A DNA stretch of 64,000 bases from Roseovarius litoreus (GTDB lineage: Bacteria; Pseudomonadota; Alphaproteobacteria; Rhodobacterales; Rhodobacteraceae): positions 248,001 through 312,000 of the forward strand of contig NZ_FRCB01000001.1 of NCBI RefSeq assembly GCF_900142765.1. The letters are read 5' to 3'. Positions 26,422 through 36,660 of the stretch are shown one piece after another (the first letter of the stretch is position 1; every line of letters begins with the position of its first letter). The notes beneath the pieces were generated by a model. That model was not told where the DNA came from and ran no database searches. It saw only the letters and a list, made by a program, of their open reading frames with translations. A program made the position numbers and the translations under genes.

Positions 26422-27999
26422 ATGCGCGATTTCCACCAACCCGGCCGCTCGGCCGTCTACGCCACCAACGGCATGTGCGCCACGTCGCACCCTCTGGCCG
26501 CAAAAACCGCCATCGACATTCTCGAACGGGGCGGCAACGCCATGGACGCGGCCATCGCCGGCGCCGTGCTTCTCGGCATTTGCGAGCCTCAGATGACCGG
26601 GATCGGCGGCGATTGCTTTGCCCTGTTCACCAAACCCGGCAGCGATGAGATCCACGCGCTCAACGGCTCGGGCCGGGCGCCCGCCGCCGCCAGTGCCGCC
26701 GCCCTGCGCGATCAGGGCCATGACACCGTGCCCCTCAACAGCCCCGCCGCCGTCACCATCCCCGGCGCCATCGACGCCTTCTGCCGCCTGTCCGACGATC
26801 ACGGCAAACTGGGCCTCGACACGCTTCTGGCACCCGCGATCCGCTATGCCGAAGACGGCGTGCCCGTGGCACCCCGTGTGGCCTTCGACTGGCCCGACGC
26901 CGCCAAGGCGCTGCAGGGGCATGGCCTGACCCATTTCTCCATCGCGGGCGCACCGCTGAGCGTTGGGCAGATGTTCCGCGCCCCCGGTCAGGCCGAGGTG
27001 CTGCGCCGCATCGCCGCCCAGGGCCGCGACGGGTTCTACAAGGGCGACGTGGCCGAGGATATGATTGCCGCTCTCACCGCCCTTGGCGGGGTACACACGG
27101 CCGATGATTTCGCCGCAACCGCCTGCGACTACACCACCCCCATCTCCGGCGACTACAAGGGCGTCGATCTGGTCGAGCATCCGCCCAATGGCCACGGCGC
27201 CACCGCGATCCTGATGCTCAACATACTGAAACACTTCGATATTGCGCGGATGGACCCGTTCGGCAGCCAGCGCGCCCATATCGAAGCCGAGGCCACGAAA
27301 CTGGCCTATGACGCGCGCAACCGGATCATCGCGGACCCCGATCATACGACGCGGCTTGCCCATATGCTCGCCCCGGAAACCGCCGCCAAACTGGCCGCCC
27401 TCATCGATCCGTCGAACGCCATGCCCGCCGCGGCCCCGCTCACCGAAGAGGTCCATCGCGAAACCGTCTACATCACCGTGGTCGACCGTGACCGCATGGC
27501 CGTGTCGCTGATCTATTCGATCTTCCACGGCTTTGGCTCAGGCATTGCATCGGAAAAATTCGGCGTCCTTTTCCAGAACCGTGGCGCGGGGTTCAACCTG
27601 ACGCCGGGCCACCCCAACGAGCTGGCAGGCGGCAAGCGCCCGATGCACACCATCATCCCCGGCATGCTGCGCGAAGATGGCCGCGCCTCCATGCCCTTCG
27701 GCGTGATGGGCGGCGCCTATCAGCCCACCGGCCATGCCCGTGTCGTGTCGAACCTGCGCGATTTCGGGATGGCGCCTCAAGCCGCGCTCGACGCCCCCCG
27801 CAGCTATGCCGAGGCCGGTCAGCTGCGCGTCGAAAGCGGATATGCCGACACCGTGCGCGCCGAACTGGCCGAGCTGGGCCATGACGTCATCGTGCCCAAG
27901 GGGCCGATCGGCGGCGCTCAGGCCATCGTCATCCGTCCCGATGGCGTGCTCGAAGGGGCCAGCGATCCACGCAAGGATGGCTGCGCTCTTGGCTACTGA
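26422..27999 (+). CDS. ggt: Gamma-glutamyltransferase family protein
   Basis: I start at ATG 26422 (MRDFHQPGRSAVYATNGMCA), since earlier in-frame codons back to 25987 overlap the kinase gene and read as non-coding. The 525-residue protein has ILERGGNAMDAAIAGAV and GIGGDCFALF near the N-terminus. The autoprocessing site is at about residue 350 (HRETVYITVVDRD), where the threonine becomes the N-terminal nucleophile of the small subunit. KRPMHTIIPGML follows. No signal peptide is evident, so a cytoplasmic member or a non-glutathione substrate is possible. It is probably transcribed alone. Confidence 0.88.
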   Translation: MRDFHQPGRSAVYATNGMCATSHPLAAKTAIDILERGGNAMDAAIAGAVLLGICEPQMTGIGGDCFALFTKPGSDEIHALNGSGRAPAAASAAALRDQGHDTVPLNSPAAVTIPGAIDAFCRLSDDHGKLGLDTLLAPAIRYAEDGVPVAPRVAFDWPDAAKALQGHGLTHFSIAGAPLSVGQMFRAPGQAEVLRRIAAQGRDGFYKGDVAEDMIAALTALGGVHTADDFAATACDYTTPISGDYKGVDLVEHPPNGHGATAILMLNILKHFDIARMDPFGSQRAHIEAEATKLAYDARNRIIADPDHTTRLAHMLAPETAAKLAALIDPSNAMPAAAPLTEEVHRETVYITVVDRDRMAVSLIYSIFHGFGSGIASEKFGVLFQNRGAGFNLTPGHPNELAGGKRPMHTIIPGMLREDGRASMPFGVMGGAYQPTGHARVVSNLRDFGMAPQAALDAPRSYAEAGQLRVESGYADTVRAELAELGHDVIVPKGPIGGAQAIVIRPDGVLEGASDPRKDGCALGY

Positions 28000-28060
28000 T
28001 CACGGCTCAGGGGCGCGGCCAATCGGTCGCGCCTCGCCCGGGTCACCCGGTTGTGCAAGC

Positions 28061-28387
28061 TCAGTTCAGTTGGAAATGCAGCGGATAGTGACCGTCCTCG
28101 AACGGTCCGAAGAGATCCGGAATATCGGGATGATCCACCGGCTCCCCGGAATAGTCCGCCACAAGGTTCTGCTCCGAGACATAGGCCACGTAATAGCTCT
28201 GTTCGTTCTCGGCCAGCAGATGATAGAACGGCTGCTGGCGCGACGGACGGCTGTCCTCGGGGATGGCGTGATACCATTCCTCGGTATTCGCGAATTCGGG
28301 ATCCACATCAAAAACCACCCCGCGGAACGGGTGTTTCTTGTGCCGGACCACTTGGCCCAGAGAATATTTAGCGCGTGCTTTCATCAT
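28061..28387 (-). CDS. hspQ: Heat shock protein HspQ
   Basis: The 108-residue protein begins MMKARAKYSLGQVVRHKKHP and has RGVVFDVDPEF, WYHAIPED and QPFYHLLAENEQ, followed by YVSEQNLVAD. These are the conserved blocks of HspQ/YccV, a small hemimethylated-DNA-binding-like fold that adjusts Lon protease activity in enterics. I choose the ATG at 28387, although the next codon (28384) is also ATG. Upstream in-frame codons to 28633 overlap the divergent transporter and are ignored. Confidence 0.9.
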   Translation of the reverse strand: MMKARAKYSLGQVVRHKKHPFRGVVFDVDPEFANTEEWYHAIPEDSRPSRQQPFYHLLAENEQSYYVAYVSEQNLVADYSGEPVDHPDIPDLFGPFEDGHYPLHFQLN

Positions 28388-28472
28388 CACATTGTAGCCC
28401 CTACTCGCCAAGACTAATGGTTTCAAGGGGCGTTTGTCCAACCCCAGAAGAGAAAAACACGGGAAACAGTTT

Positions 28473-29354
28473 GTGAGCCTTGCCTTTACAGTCCTCGAAA
28501 TCGTCGCTCCGGTTTTCCTGCTGGCGGCCTGCGGTTTCCTCTGGGTGAAACTGGGATTCGAATACCGCGTGGAGTTCGTCACACGGATGGCGATGACCCT
28601 GTCGGTACCCTGCCTGATCTTCGTCTCGCTCATGCAGACCGAGATCGCACCCGCCGCCCTTACGGCGCTGTCGGCGGCCGCGATGGCCGGCTATGGCGCC
28701 CTGACCGTGACGACATGGCTTCTGACCCGCGCTCTGCGGCTGGAAACCCGGACCTACACCGCACCGCTGATCTTCGGCAATACAGGCAATCTGGGCCTGC
28801 CTCTGGCGCTGTTCGCCTTCGGCGAAATCGGGCTGGACTATGCCGTGGTGGTCTTTGCCGTCATGGCGATCTGCTCGTTCACCTACGGGATCTGGCTTGT
28901 CTCGGGCGGCGGGTCGATACTCAAGGTCCTGAAAGAGCCCCTTGTCGGTGCAACCGTTCTTGGCGGCCTGTTCCTGTGGCAGGGCTGGCAAACCCCGACT
29001 TTCCTTACAAATACCCTGAGCCTCTGCGGCCAGATGGCGATCCCGCTGATGCTGATCACATTGGGCGTTGCGGTGGCCCGCTTGACACCGGGGCGCCTTG
29101 GACAGGCCGCTGCCTTGTCACTCGTCAAGGTCTGCCTGTGTGCCGGAATCGGCTGGGCGATCGGCACGTGGTTCACCCTCGACAAGACGGCTTTTGCCGT
29201 TCTGGTTCTGCAACTGGCGACCCCGGTGGCCGTCACATCCTACCTGCTGGCCGAGAAATACGGCGCTGATTCAGATGCCGTCGCCGGGCTGGTCGTCGCC
29301 TCTACGCTGATGTCCGTCGTGGCGTTGCCACTACTTCTTGCCGTTTTGCTCTGA
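28473..29354 (+). CDS. AEC-family (auxin efflux carrier-like) transporter
   Basis: I choose the GTG at 28473 (reading VSLAFTVLEIVAPVFLLAA), which opens the first helix. A TTG at 28434 is an alternative that adds 13 hydrophilic residues. The 293-residue protein has about ten helices in the two-half AEC layout. PLIFGNTGNLGLPLALFAFG lies in the first half and MAIPLMLITLGVAVA in the second. AEC permeases move organic acids or amino acid derivatives across the inner membrane. The neighbours do not define the substrate. Confidence 0.88.
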   Translation: MSLAFTVLEIVAPVFLLAACGFLWVKLGFEYRVEFVTRMAMTLSVPCLIFVSLMQTEIAPAALTALSAAAMAGYGALTVTTWLLTRALRLETRTYTAPLIFGNTGNLGLPLALFAFGEIGLDYAVVVFAVMAICSFTYGIWLVSGGGSILKVLKEPLVGATVLGGLFLWQGWQTPTFLTNTLSLCGQMAIPLMLITLGVAVARLTPGRLGQAAALSLVKVCLCAGIGWAIGTWFTLDKTAFAVLVLQLATPVAVTSYLLAEKYGADSDAVAGLVVASTLMSVVALPLLLAVLL

Positions 29355-29431
29355 CACCCCCTGATTTCTTGTTTCCCACGCGCGCCTGTTTCCGCTAAAG
29401 TTGCAGAAAAACAAATCAAAGCGAGAGGCAG

Positions 29432-30031
29432 ATGAGCAGAACTCTTCGCGCAGTCATGATCATTCTTCTGGTGGCGTCCTGCGGTCAACGGGGCGGCCCG
29501 CCGCCCAGCAACCTCGACAACGCCTGCTCGATCATCGAGCAGCGTCCTAATTACCTGCGCGCCTTCAACGCGGCCGAACGCCGTTGGGGCGTGCCCATCC
29601 ATGTGCAGATGGCCACGATCCACCAGGAAAGCAGCTTCCGCAGCGATGCGCGCACACCGTTCCGCTGGACACTCGGCGTGATCCCGATGGGCCGGCAAAG
29701 TTCGGCCTATGGCTACAGTCAGGCGCTCGACGGCACCTGGGACGAATACCGCCGGGAAACCCGCCGCTTCGGGGCGCGCCGGGACGACATCTTCGACGCC
29801 ACGGATTTCATGGGCTGGTACATGACCCAGTCCAACCGCCGCCTCGGCATCGCGCTCAACGACACGCGCAACCAGTATCTCGCCTATCACGAAGGCCGGA
29901 CCGGCTTTGCGCGCGGCACCTATAACAGCAAACCATGGCTGTTGCGCGTGGCCGACCGGGTCGAGGATCGCTCCCGCATGTACGAAGCACAATTGCGGGC
30001 CTGCAATGGCCGGGGCTTCGGCGTCTTCTGA
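29432..30031 (+). CDS. Lytic-transglycosylase-like lipoprotein
   Basis: The 199-residue protein starts with a lipoprotein signal (MSRTLRAVMIILLVASCG, lipobox VASC). It then has an SLT-like domain, with VQMATIHQESSFRSDARTPF carrying the probable catalytic glutamate, SSAYGYSQALDGTWDEYRRE, and YLAYHEGRTGFARG. It would cleave peptidoglycan glycan strands at the inner face of the outer membrane. A GAGAGGCAG site precedes ATG 29432. The lolA gene next to it, which supports lipoprotein sorting, is on the other strand. Confidence 0.85.
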   Translation: MSRTLRAVMIILLVASCGQRGGPPPSNLDNACSIIEQRPNYLRAFNAAERRWGVPIHVQMATIHQESSFRSDARTPFRWTLGVIPMGRQSSAYGYSQALDGTWDEYRRETRRFGARRDDIFDATDFMGWYMTQSNRRLGIALNDTRNQYLAYHEGRTGFARGTYNSKPWLLRVADRVEDRSRMYEAQLRACNGRGFGVF

Positions 30032-30090
30032 CGACGGCCCCCGGCCCTTTGCCCTCATGACCGCCGTGCCGGCTCAGCCCGGCGCGGGTT

Positions 30091-30699
30091 TTACCTGTCC
30101 TGACGGATTTCCGGGCCCTTGCCGGGAATGACGAACCGGTCATTCGCCAACTGCATGCCCGTCCGCAAATCGCCCAGCACGACCGTGGTGCGCCCGCCGC
30201 CGCTGTCGTTGATGACCCATTGGCGCAGCTCTATCGGGTCGGCGGTGAACACCAGATCGATACTGCCATATTCGGGATTGTCGGGGTCTTGTGCACGGAT
30301 CGTGGTGCTCTTGCCGTCGCTCGCATGCCCGGTGACCATGCGCTCCCGCGTCAGATCGACATTGCGCGCCAGAATGATCTTCAGCGGCGTGCGATGCAGC
30401 GGATAGGCTTCCGGCCCCGTGTTCGACTTGGGATCGACGATGCCCACCGTATCGCCATCCGCCACCACCAGCGTCTCATCCGGCGGATCATATTCGAACC
30501 GCACCCGTCCGGGCCGCTTGATATAGATGCGCCCGGTGCTGATCGTGCCGTCATCATTGATCTGGGTGAACGCACCCTGCGCCGTCTGCAATCCATTCAG
30601 ATAGCCCGAGATCGCCCCCAAAGACAGCTTTTCCGCCGCCGCAGGCAGCGCTATCGCCACGCTCAGCGCGATGGATGTCAGGAAAGCCAGAGTTTTCAT
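30091..30699 (-). CDS. lolA: Outer-membrane lipoprotein carrier LolA
   Basis: The 202-residue protein has a Sec signal peptide (MKTLAFLTSIALSVAIALPAAAE). The LolA fold follows, with LQTAQGAFTQINDDGTISTG, then RIYIKRPGRVRFEYDPP and LVVADGDTVGIVDP. LolA carries lipoproteins through the periplasm from the LolCDE complex to the outer membrane. It lies downstream of ftsK on the same strand with a hairpin in between, an order that is, from memory, common in this bacterial group. Confidence 0.92.
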   Translation of the reverse strand: MKTLAFLTSIALSVAIALPAAAEKLSLGAISGYLNGLQTAQGAFTQINDDGTISTGRIYIKRPGRVRFEYDPPDETLVVADGDTVGIVDPKSNTGPEAYPLHRTPLKIILARNVDLTRERMVTGHASDGKSTTIRAQDPDNPEYGSIDLVFTADPIELRQWVINDSGGGRTTVVLGDLRTGMQLANDRFVIPGKGPEIRQDR

Positions 30700-30813
30700 A
30701 CGGTCAGGTTCCTCTCGATCAGACGGGGCATTTCGATCAACTTAATGCCCTATCACGGCCTGCTATGCGATATCAGGCCGGTGAAGACCGTAATCAAGCC
30801 CACGAGGTCCCGT

Positions 30814-30851
30814 CAGCGCGTCCGACGGCATCAACTTGCCGTCAGACGCTG
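30814..30851 (-). terminator. Imperfect hairpin between ftsK and lolA
   Basis: CAGCG…GACGGCA (30814-30830) and TGCCGTC…CGCTG (30837-30851) form an imperfect stem with a 6-base loop, 16 bases beyond the ftsK stop. No U-tract follows, so termination strength is doubtful. Confidence 0.35.
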
Positions 30852-30866
30852 CCGCACCCCGGAAGA

Positions 30867-33806
30867 TTACTGCTCGGGAACAAGGATTTCGCGTTTGCCC
30901 ACATGGTTGGCAGGTGTCACGACGCCCTGTTCCTCCATCTGCTCGACCAGCCTTGCCGCCTTGTTATAGCCGATCGCCAACTTGCGCTGGATATACGAGG
31001 TGGAACATTTGCGATCCTTGATCACGATCGCGACCGCCTGATCGTAAAGCGCATCCTCGCCATCCGTGTTGCCGCCGGTGTTCAGGCCCAGCACCGCGTC
31101 GATACTGTCGGCGCGATCCTCGTCGGGTCCATCCTGCACACCGTTCACATAGGTCGGCGGGCCATAGGCTTTCAGATGGTTGACCACCTCCTCGACCTCT
31201 TCATCGCTGACGAACGGCCCGTGGCAGCGGGTGATCTTGCCACCGCCCGCCATATAGAGCATGTCGCCCATCCCCAACAGCTGCTCGGCGCCCATCTCGC
31301 CCAGAATGGTGCGGCTGTCGATCTTGCTGGTGACCTGGAAACTGATCCGCGTCGGGAAGTTCGCCTTGATCGTGCCGGTGATGACATCCACCGACGGGCG
31401 CTGCGTCGCCATGATCAGGTGAATGCCGCTGGCGCGGGCCATCTGTGCCAGACGCTGGATGCAGGCCTCGATCTCCTTGCCCGCGACCATCATCAGATCG
31501 GCCATCTCGTCGACGATCACGACGATATAGGGCATCTTCTCGGGCGCGAATTCCTCGGTCTCGAAAACGGGCTCCCCGGTCTCGTCATCAAAGCCCGTCT
31601 GCACCGTGCGGCTGAACAATTCGCCCTTGCGCTGCGCATCCGCCACCCGGCCATTATAGCCGTCGATGTTGCGGACACCCATCTTGGACATCTTGCGATA
31701 CCGCTCCTCCATCTCGGCCACGACCCATTTCAGGGCAACGACCGCTTTCTTGGGATCGGTCACAACCGGACTCAGAAGATGCGGAATGCCGTCATACACG
31801 CTCAGTTCCAGCATCTTGGGGTCGATCATGATCAGCCGGCATTCATCCGGCGTCAGCTTGTAGAGCAAGCTCAGGATCATCGTGTTGATCGCCACCGACT
31901 TGCCCGACCCCGTCGTGCCCGCGATCAGCAGATGGGGCATCTTGGCCAGGTTCTGCACCACCGGATCGCCGCCGATATCCTTGCCAAGCGCCAGCGGCAG
32001 CTTGTGGTTGCCATCGCCATAATCCCGGCTCGACAGGATTTCGCGGAAACTCACCATCTCGCGGTGATCGTTGGGCAGTTCGATCCCGATCACGCTGCGC
32101 CCCGGCACCGTCGAAACCCGCGCCGACAGCGCCGACATCGAGCGCGCGATATCATCCGCCAGCCCGATCACCCGGCTCGCCTTCAGACCCGGTGCAGGCT
32201 CCAGCTCGTACATGGTGACCACCGGTCCGGGCCGCACACTGACGATCTCGCCCTTGACGCCGTAATCGTCCAGCACGTTCTCCAGCATCCGCGCGTTTTC
32301 CTCGAGCGCATCATCGCTCAGATGATGCCGCGTGATGTTCTCGGGACTGGACAGAAGGCTCAGCGGCGGCAGGTCGTAATCGGCCTGCGCGCTCTCCTCG
32401 AATTGCAACCGGGGCTGCGCCTCGGCCAAGGCCCGCGTCGAGGGCTGCGGCGCCCGGCGCGGCGCGTGCTGCACGACCTTTTTCGGCTCGGCCACAGGAA
32501 TCCTCGGCGCCTCCGCGGTCTGATAGCCGCGCTCGCGCTCGGACAACTCCATCTCCGCCCCATAGGCATCATATGCATCGTAAGCATCATCCGACCCATA
32601 GGGATCATCCACCATCACATACGGATCGGCCTGCAGATATGCATCGGTCGGCATCGCGGCATGGGCGGCGGTCAGCGGCGGCTCGGGCGGCAATCCTCCC
32701 GCGCTGCGCGCGGTGTTCAGCACCAGAGGTTCCGGCCCCCGGCCCCGCCCCTTGGTAAGCGGCGCCACCGATGGCACCTGCACCGCCGGGCTCTGACGCA
32801 CGCGGGTCTTGATGACATCCGCGATCTTGGCGCGGATGCGATCATCCCCCGGCGCTTCCACATCGCCCTCCGGCCCGTAACTCTCGATCAGTTCCGGCTC
32901 GGGATCGGCACGCCGCGTCAGCGACGGCAAACGCGACAGCAAGCCACCCGATTTCTCCTCGGGCGCGGCTGTCCTCGCGCTCAATGGCGGCTCGGCGGCA
33001 TATGTGGCCGCAGGGCGGCGCACCACCGGCTGAACCGGAATGGCGGCCTCTGCGCGGGCATAGGCATCGGCCTCCGCCTGCTCGGCCGCACGGCGCGCAC
33101 GCGCATCCGCGGCCTTGTCCTTCAAACCCTGCGCCGCACCAAGCGCCCCCGTGGCGCCGCGCCCCGCCAGCGTCATCAGCCAGGCATAGGTCATGATGAC
33201 ACCCACCATCAGGAACCGCGCCAGCCGCATCAATTCGCCCCGCGTGAAGCCCAGCACGAAGGCGCCCAGCATCAGCATCCCAAGCCCCAGCACCACAGAC
33301 AGAAGCTTCAGCCCAAGGCTCGCCCCGAGCGGCAAAATGCCCAGCATGGCCCCAAGGATCGTATCCCCGAACAAGCCGCCAAGCCCGAAACTATGGGTCG
33401 TGGCCCAGGCGTCGCCCGGCGCCAGCGACGATGCATGAAGCGACAGCAGCGCAATCCAGATCGGCGCAAAGATCAGACGGCCCACCGCGCGCTCCTGCCC
33501 GCGATGCAGCACGAATCTCAGCCCCCAGGCGCCCAGCACGATCGCCAGCCCCCAGGCGCCCCATCCCACGATCATGAAAAGCGGCGCCGCGATCGAGGCG
33601 CCCATCCGCCCCATCCAGTTCTGCACCGGCGCATCGGTGGCCGACATCCAGCTCGGATCGTCGGGGTGATACGAGGCGATCATCGCCGCCGCCATGGCCC
33701 CCAGCACCAACAAGGCAAGCCCCAGCAATTCCTTGCCGCGCTTCTCGATCGCCTCGGCCATGGTGCTGTCAAGCAGCGGGTCGCGCCCACGTGTCTGATA
33801 TGCCAT
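30867..33806 (-). CDS. ftsK: DNA translocase FtsK
   Basis: I choose ATG 33806 ([10 protein letters not shown]), preceded by GAGGACAAG. The in-frame codons to 33932 overlap the upstream gene. The 979-residue protein has four membrane helices in the first 200 residues. A long low-complexity linker to about residue 480 follows. The motor domain has Walker [17 protein letters not shown], Walker [14 protein letters not shown] and [13 protein letters not shown]. The C-terminal gamma domain ([20 protein letters not shown]) reads KOPS sites. FtsK moves DNA at the division septum and activates chromosome dimer resolution. Confidence 0.97.
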   Translation of the reverse strand: MAYQTRGRDPLLDSTMAEAIEKRGKELLGLALLVLGAMAAAMIASYHPDDPSWMSATDAPVQNWMGRMGASIAAPLFMIVGWGAWGLAIVLGAWGLRFVLHRGQERAVGRLIFAPIWIALLSLHASSLAPGDAWATTHSFGLGGLFGDTILGAMLGILPLGASLGLKLLSVVLGLGMLMLGAFVLGFTRGELMRLARFLMVGVIMTYAWLMTLAGRGATGALGAAQGLKDKAADARARRAAEQAEADAYARAEAAIPVQPVVRRPAATYAAEPPLSARTAAPEEKSGGLLSRLPSLTRRADPEPELIESYGPEGDVEAPGDDRIRAKIADVIKTRVRQSPAVQVPSVAPLTKGRGRGPEPLVLNTARSAGGLPPEPPLTAAHAAMPTDAYLQADPYVMVDDPYGSDDAYDAYDAYGAEMELSERERGYQTAEAPRIPVAEPKKVVQHAPRRAPQPSTRALAEAQPRLQFEESAQADYDLPPLSLLSSPENITRHHLSDDALEENARMLENVLDDYGVKGEIVSVRPGPVVTMYELEPAPGLKASRVIGLADDIARSMSALSARVSTVPGRSVIGIELPNDHREMVSFREILSSRDYGDGNHKLPLALGKDIGGDPVVQNLAKMPHLLIAGTTGSGKSVAINTMILSLLYKLTPDECRLIMIDPKMLELSVYDGIPHLLSPVVTDPKKAVVALKWVVAEMEERYRKMSKMGVRNIDGYNGRVADAQRKGELFSRTVQTGFDDETGEPVFETEEFAPEKMPYIVVIVDEMADLMMVAGKEIEACIQRLAQMARASGIHLIMATQRPSVDVITGTIKANFPTRISFQVTSKIDSRTILGEMGAEQLLGMGDMLYMAGGGKITRCHGPFVSDEEVEEVVNHLKAYGPPTYVNGVQDGPDEDRADSIDAVLGLNTGGNTDGEDALYDQAVAIVIKDRKCSTSYIQRKLAIGYNKAARLVEQMEEQGVVTPANHVGKREILVPEQ

Positions 33807-33825
33807 CTTGTCCCTCGTCCTCACT

Positions 33826-35004
33826 TCATGCGTAAAGACAGTCGCGCAAGGCACCAAGCCCGCGCGCCATCTCGTCTTTCGGGGCCACAAGCGCGACCCG
33901 GATGAATCCCTGTCCCGGATTATGTCCCGCAACCTCCCGGCTCAGATAGGCACCGGGCAGAACCCTCACGCCGGTCTCCTGCCACAGCTTTAGCGCCGCC
34001 GCCTCGCCATCCTCGACCGGCAACCACAGGAAAAACCCCGCCTCCGGGCTGACATAGCCGGGCACATCGCCCAGGATGCTGTCCGCCAGGGCGTATTTCT
34101 CGGCATAAAGCCTGCGGTTGTCCTCGACATGCGCCTCATCGGCCCAGACCCGCTCGGCCACACGCTGCAGCGGCAGCGGCAAGGGCGCGCCCGCGTAATT
34201 GCGCAACTGCTTGATGCGGGCCATGCTCTGCGGCCCCGCCGCCACGAAGCCCGACCGCAGCCCCGGCAGGTTCGAGCGTTTCGACAGGCTGTGAAAGATC
34301 GCCACGCGCTCGGGGTCGGCGCCCATCGCATGGGCCACGTCCAGCGCCCCCGCAGGCGGCGTGCCTCGATAGATCTCCGAATAGCACTCATCGGCGAAGA
34401 CCTGGAAATCGTGCCGCTCCGCCAAACCAATGAGATCGCGCCAATAGGACGCGCTCGCCACAGCCCCCTGCGGGTTCGAGGGCGAGCAGAGATAAACGAC
34501 CGCCGTGCGCTCCAGCACCGCCTCGGGCACCGCCGCGAAATCCGGCAGATGCCCGGTCTCGGGCGTGGCCGGCAGCAACACAGGCTCGGCACCCACGCTC
34601 AGGGCTGCCACCATGTAGACCTGGTAGAACGGGTTGGGCAACAAGACCACGGGCCGCCCGCCCGCCTTCTCTTCGGGGCACAGCGCCATCATGGCATTAT
34701 AGAGCCCCTCGCGCGTGCCGTTCAGCGCCATGACATGCCGCTCCGGCTCCAGCGTCACGCCATAGCGCCGCTGCGTCCAGTCGCAGATCGCCTGCCGCAG
34801 CTCGATCGTGCCCTCGTTCGCCGGGTAGCGGCCGAACTCATGCGCGTGCTCGGCCACCACATCGCCCACCCAGTCCGGAAAGGGATGCGTCGGCTCGCCG
34901 ATGGTCATATGCAAGACCTCGCCGCCCGGCGCATGGGCGTCGAGCAGGCTCCGCAGGCGCGGAAACGCATAGGCCGGTAGGTTCGAAAACCGCTCGGGAA
35001 ACAT
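33826..35004 (-). CDS. Class I/II aminotransferase (DapC-like)
   Basis: The 392-residue PLP enzyme has [17 protein letters not shown] at the N-terminus and [13 protein letters not shown]-type substrate loop residues ([14 protein letters not shown]). [13 protein letters not shown] precedes the PLP lysine in [15 protein letters not shown]. The set resembles N-succinyldiaminopimelate aminotransferase of the lysine and peptidoglycan precursor route. That specificity is inferred, since other class I aminotransferases look similar. It ends 20 bases before the ftsK start on the same strand and may be cotranscribed with it. Confidence 0.88.
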   Translation of the reverse strand: MFPERFSNLPAYAFPRLRSLLDAHAPGGEVLHMTIGEPTHPFPDWVGDVVAEHAHEFGRYPANEGTIELRQAICDWTQRRYGVTLEPERHVMALNGTREGLYNAMMALCPEEKAGGRPVVLLPNPFYQVYMVAALSVGAEPVLLPATPETGHLPDFAAVPEAVLERTAVVYLCSPSNPQGAVASASYWRDLIGLAERHDFQVFADECYSEIYRGTPPAGALDVAHAMGADPERVAIFHSLSKRSNLPGLRSGFVAAGPQSMARIKQLRNYAGAPLPLPLQRVAERVWADEAHVEDNRRLYAEKYALADSILGDVPGYVSPEAGFFLWLPVEDGEAAALKLWQETGVRVLPGAYLSREVAGHNPGQGFIRVALVAPKDEMARGLGALRDCLYA

Positions 35005-35143
35005 CTGTTACTGCCTCAAGCTTCGGGATCGTTGCGTCCCGATTTGCCATGAATCTACTCAAGCACCCGGCTTGCGTCCAGCAAAACCAATGCCTTGACA
35101 GCGTGATTGTGGCATTTTCGCAGAGGCCTGCGCGGGCATCCGG

Positions 35144-35216
35144 GTTTCTTCTGGCCGCAAATATCCCGGGGGGGCGGTCAAATCCCGCGGATTTGACCTG
35201 CGGGGGCAGAGCCCCC
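35144..35216 (-). repeat. Intergenic hairpin repeat, copy R4
   Basis: Read on the minus strand, it runs GGGGGC/GCCCCC stem, GTCAAATCC/GGATTTGAC stem, GGGATATTTGCGGCC and AGAAGAAAC, the same order as copy R1 relative to the gene it follows. It starts 14 bases after the amidase stop. Confidence 0.72.
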
Positions 35217-35229
35217 ACCCCGCTCCGGT

Positions 35230-36561
35230 TCAGCCCAAAGCCGCCTCGGCGGCCTTGCACAGGCGCAAAAGCCGCTCTTCCTGCATCGGTGCGCCGCACA
35301 GCATCACCCCGCAGGAGGGCCGCCCCGCAGGCAGGCTCACCGCCGGAAGCCCCATCAGGTTGCCCACTCGGGTGTTGCGCAATGTCAACAGGTTCTCGGT
35401 GACGTAATAGGCATCGTCCTGCATCAGCTTGGCCGCATCGGGCGGCAGGTTGGGCGCCGTGGGCATGATGACCGCATCATATCCCGCCATCCGCGCGTGC
35501 CATGCGCAGCGCAACTCCTCGAGCCTGCGCCACGCGGCCACATACTCCGCCGCCGGCACGTCTCGTCCGCCCCTGAACCGCTCGAGGATCGGCGCGAACA
35601 TCTTGTCCGGGGCGGCCTCGATCACCTCCGACCAAGTGCCATAGGCCTCCGCCGTATAGAGCGCCGCCGACATCGGCATCGCCTCGAGCAGTTCCGGCGC
35701 CTCCACCGGCTCGACGATCGCACCTGCCGCCTCCAGCCGGGCAACCGCCGCCTCATAGGCCGCCAGCGGCTCGGGGCGGATGTCGTCCAGCACCACGGTC
35801 CGCAACGCCGCCAGCCGCCGCCCCTTGAGGCTCGCGCCGCGCAGATCGGCGGCACGCCCGTGCCCCTCCAGCGCCGCCAGCATCAGCGCCGCGTCCTCGA
35901 CCGTGCGCGCAAGCGGCCCCACCGTGTCGAACTTTTCGGCCAGCGGCACGACCCCTTCCAGGGACACCCGGCCAGCGGTGGTCTTCAATCCCACAAGATC
36001 GTTCCATGCGGCGGGAATGCGCACCGACCCGCCCGTGTCGCTGCCGATGCCGCAGGCCGCAAGCCCAAAGGCGACGCTGGCCGCGGCCCCCGAGCTTGAG
36101 CCACCGGGCACCGCCTCTGCATCGTTCACGCAAGGCGGCGTCGCCGTCATCGGATTGAGCCCCAGCCCCGAAAAGGCCAGCTCGCTCATATGCGTCTTGC
36201 CCAGACAGACCAGCCCGGCCCTCGTGGCATTGCGCAGCACCCGCGCATCGCGCTCCGGCACACGGCCCGCCAGCAGGCGCGTGCCCGCCTCGGTGGCCAC
36301 GCCTGCCGTGTCAAAAAGGTCCTTCCAGCTGATCGGCACCCCGTCGAGCGGCCCCAGCCGCAGGCCTGCCCTCGCCCGATCGGACGCTGCGCGCGCCTCG
36401 GCCCGGGCGCGCTCGGCGGTCACCACCGAATAGATGCGGTCGCGCGCGGCATGGCCCTCGATGGCGTCAAGATAGGTCTCGGTCAGTGCCACCGGATCGA
36501 TATCCCCCTTGCCGATACCGCGCCCCAATTCCGCAGCACTCATGCTCAGCCACTCGGTCAT
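35230..36561 (-). CDS. Amidase (amidase signature family)
   Basis: I choose ATG 36561 (MTEWLSMSAAELGRGIGKGD). The much longer upstream frame overlaps a divergent gene. The 443-residue protein has the Ser-cisSer-Lys triad: the lysine in PISWKDLFDTAG, and the serines in PGGSSSGAAASVAFG and IGSDTGGSVRIPAAW. It resembles GatA but has no GatB/GatC neighbours, so it is more likely a stand-alone amide or carbamoyl hydrolase. The substrate is unknown. It is divergent from the FAD hydroxylase, with about 100 bases between starts. Confidence 0.9.
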   Translation of the reverse strand: MTEWLSMSAAELGRGIGKGDIDPVALTETYLDAIEGHAARDRIYSVVTAERARAEARAASDRARAGLRLGPLDGVPISWKDLFDTAGVATEAGTRLLAGRVPERDARVLRNATRAGLVCLGKTHMSELAFSGLGLNPMTATPPCVNDAEAVPGGSSSGAAASVAFGLAACGIGSDTGGSVRIPAAWNDLVGLKTTAGRVSLEGVVPLAEKFDTVGPLARTVEDAALMLAALEGHGRAADLRGASLKGRRLAALRTVVLDDIRPEPLAAYEAAVARLEAAGAIVEPVEAPELLEAMPMSAALYTAEAYGTWSEVIEAAPDKMFAPILERFRGGRDVPAAEYVAAWRRLEELRCAWHARMAGYDAVIMPTAPNLPPDAAKLMQDDAYYVTENLLTLRNTRVGNLMGLPAVSLPAGRPSCGVMLCGAPMQEERLLRLCKAAEAALG

Positions 36562-36660
36562 CCTGATGCTCCCCGCGTTCTTGTGATTGATCCCTGCCCC
36601 GCGACGGTAGCGGCACCGCGGCGCATGGACAATCCCGCGCGAACCGCCATATTGCCGGCT

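Noticed and set aside
30675-33905. A plus-strand open frame of over 1000 codons opposite ftsK
   Set aside because: It is antisense to an unmistakable ftsK. The translation is rich in H, R, Q and G with no motif, as expected from high third-position GC.
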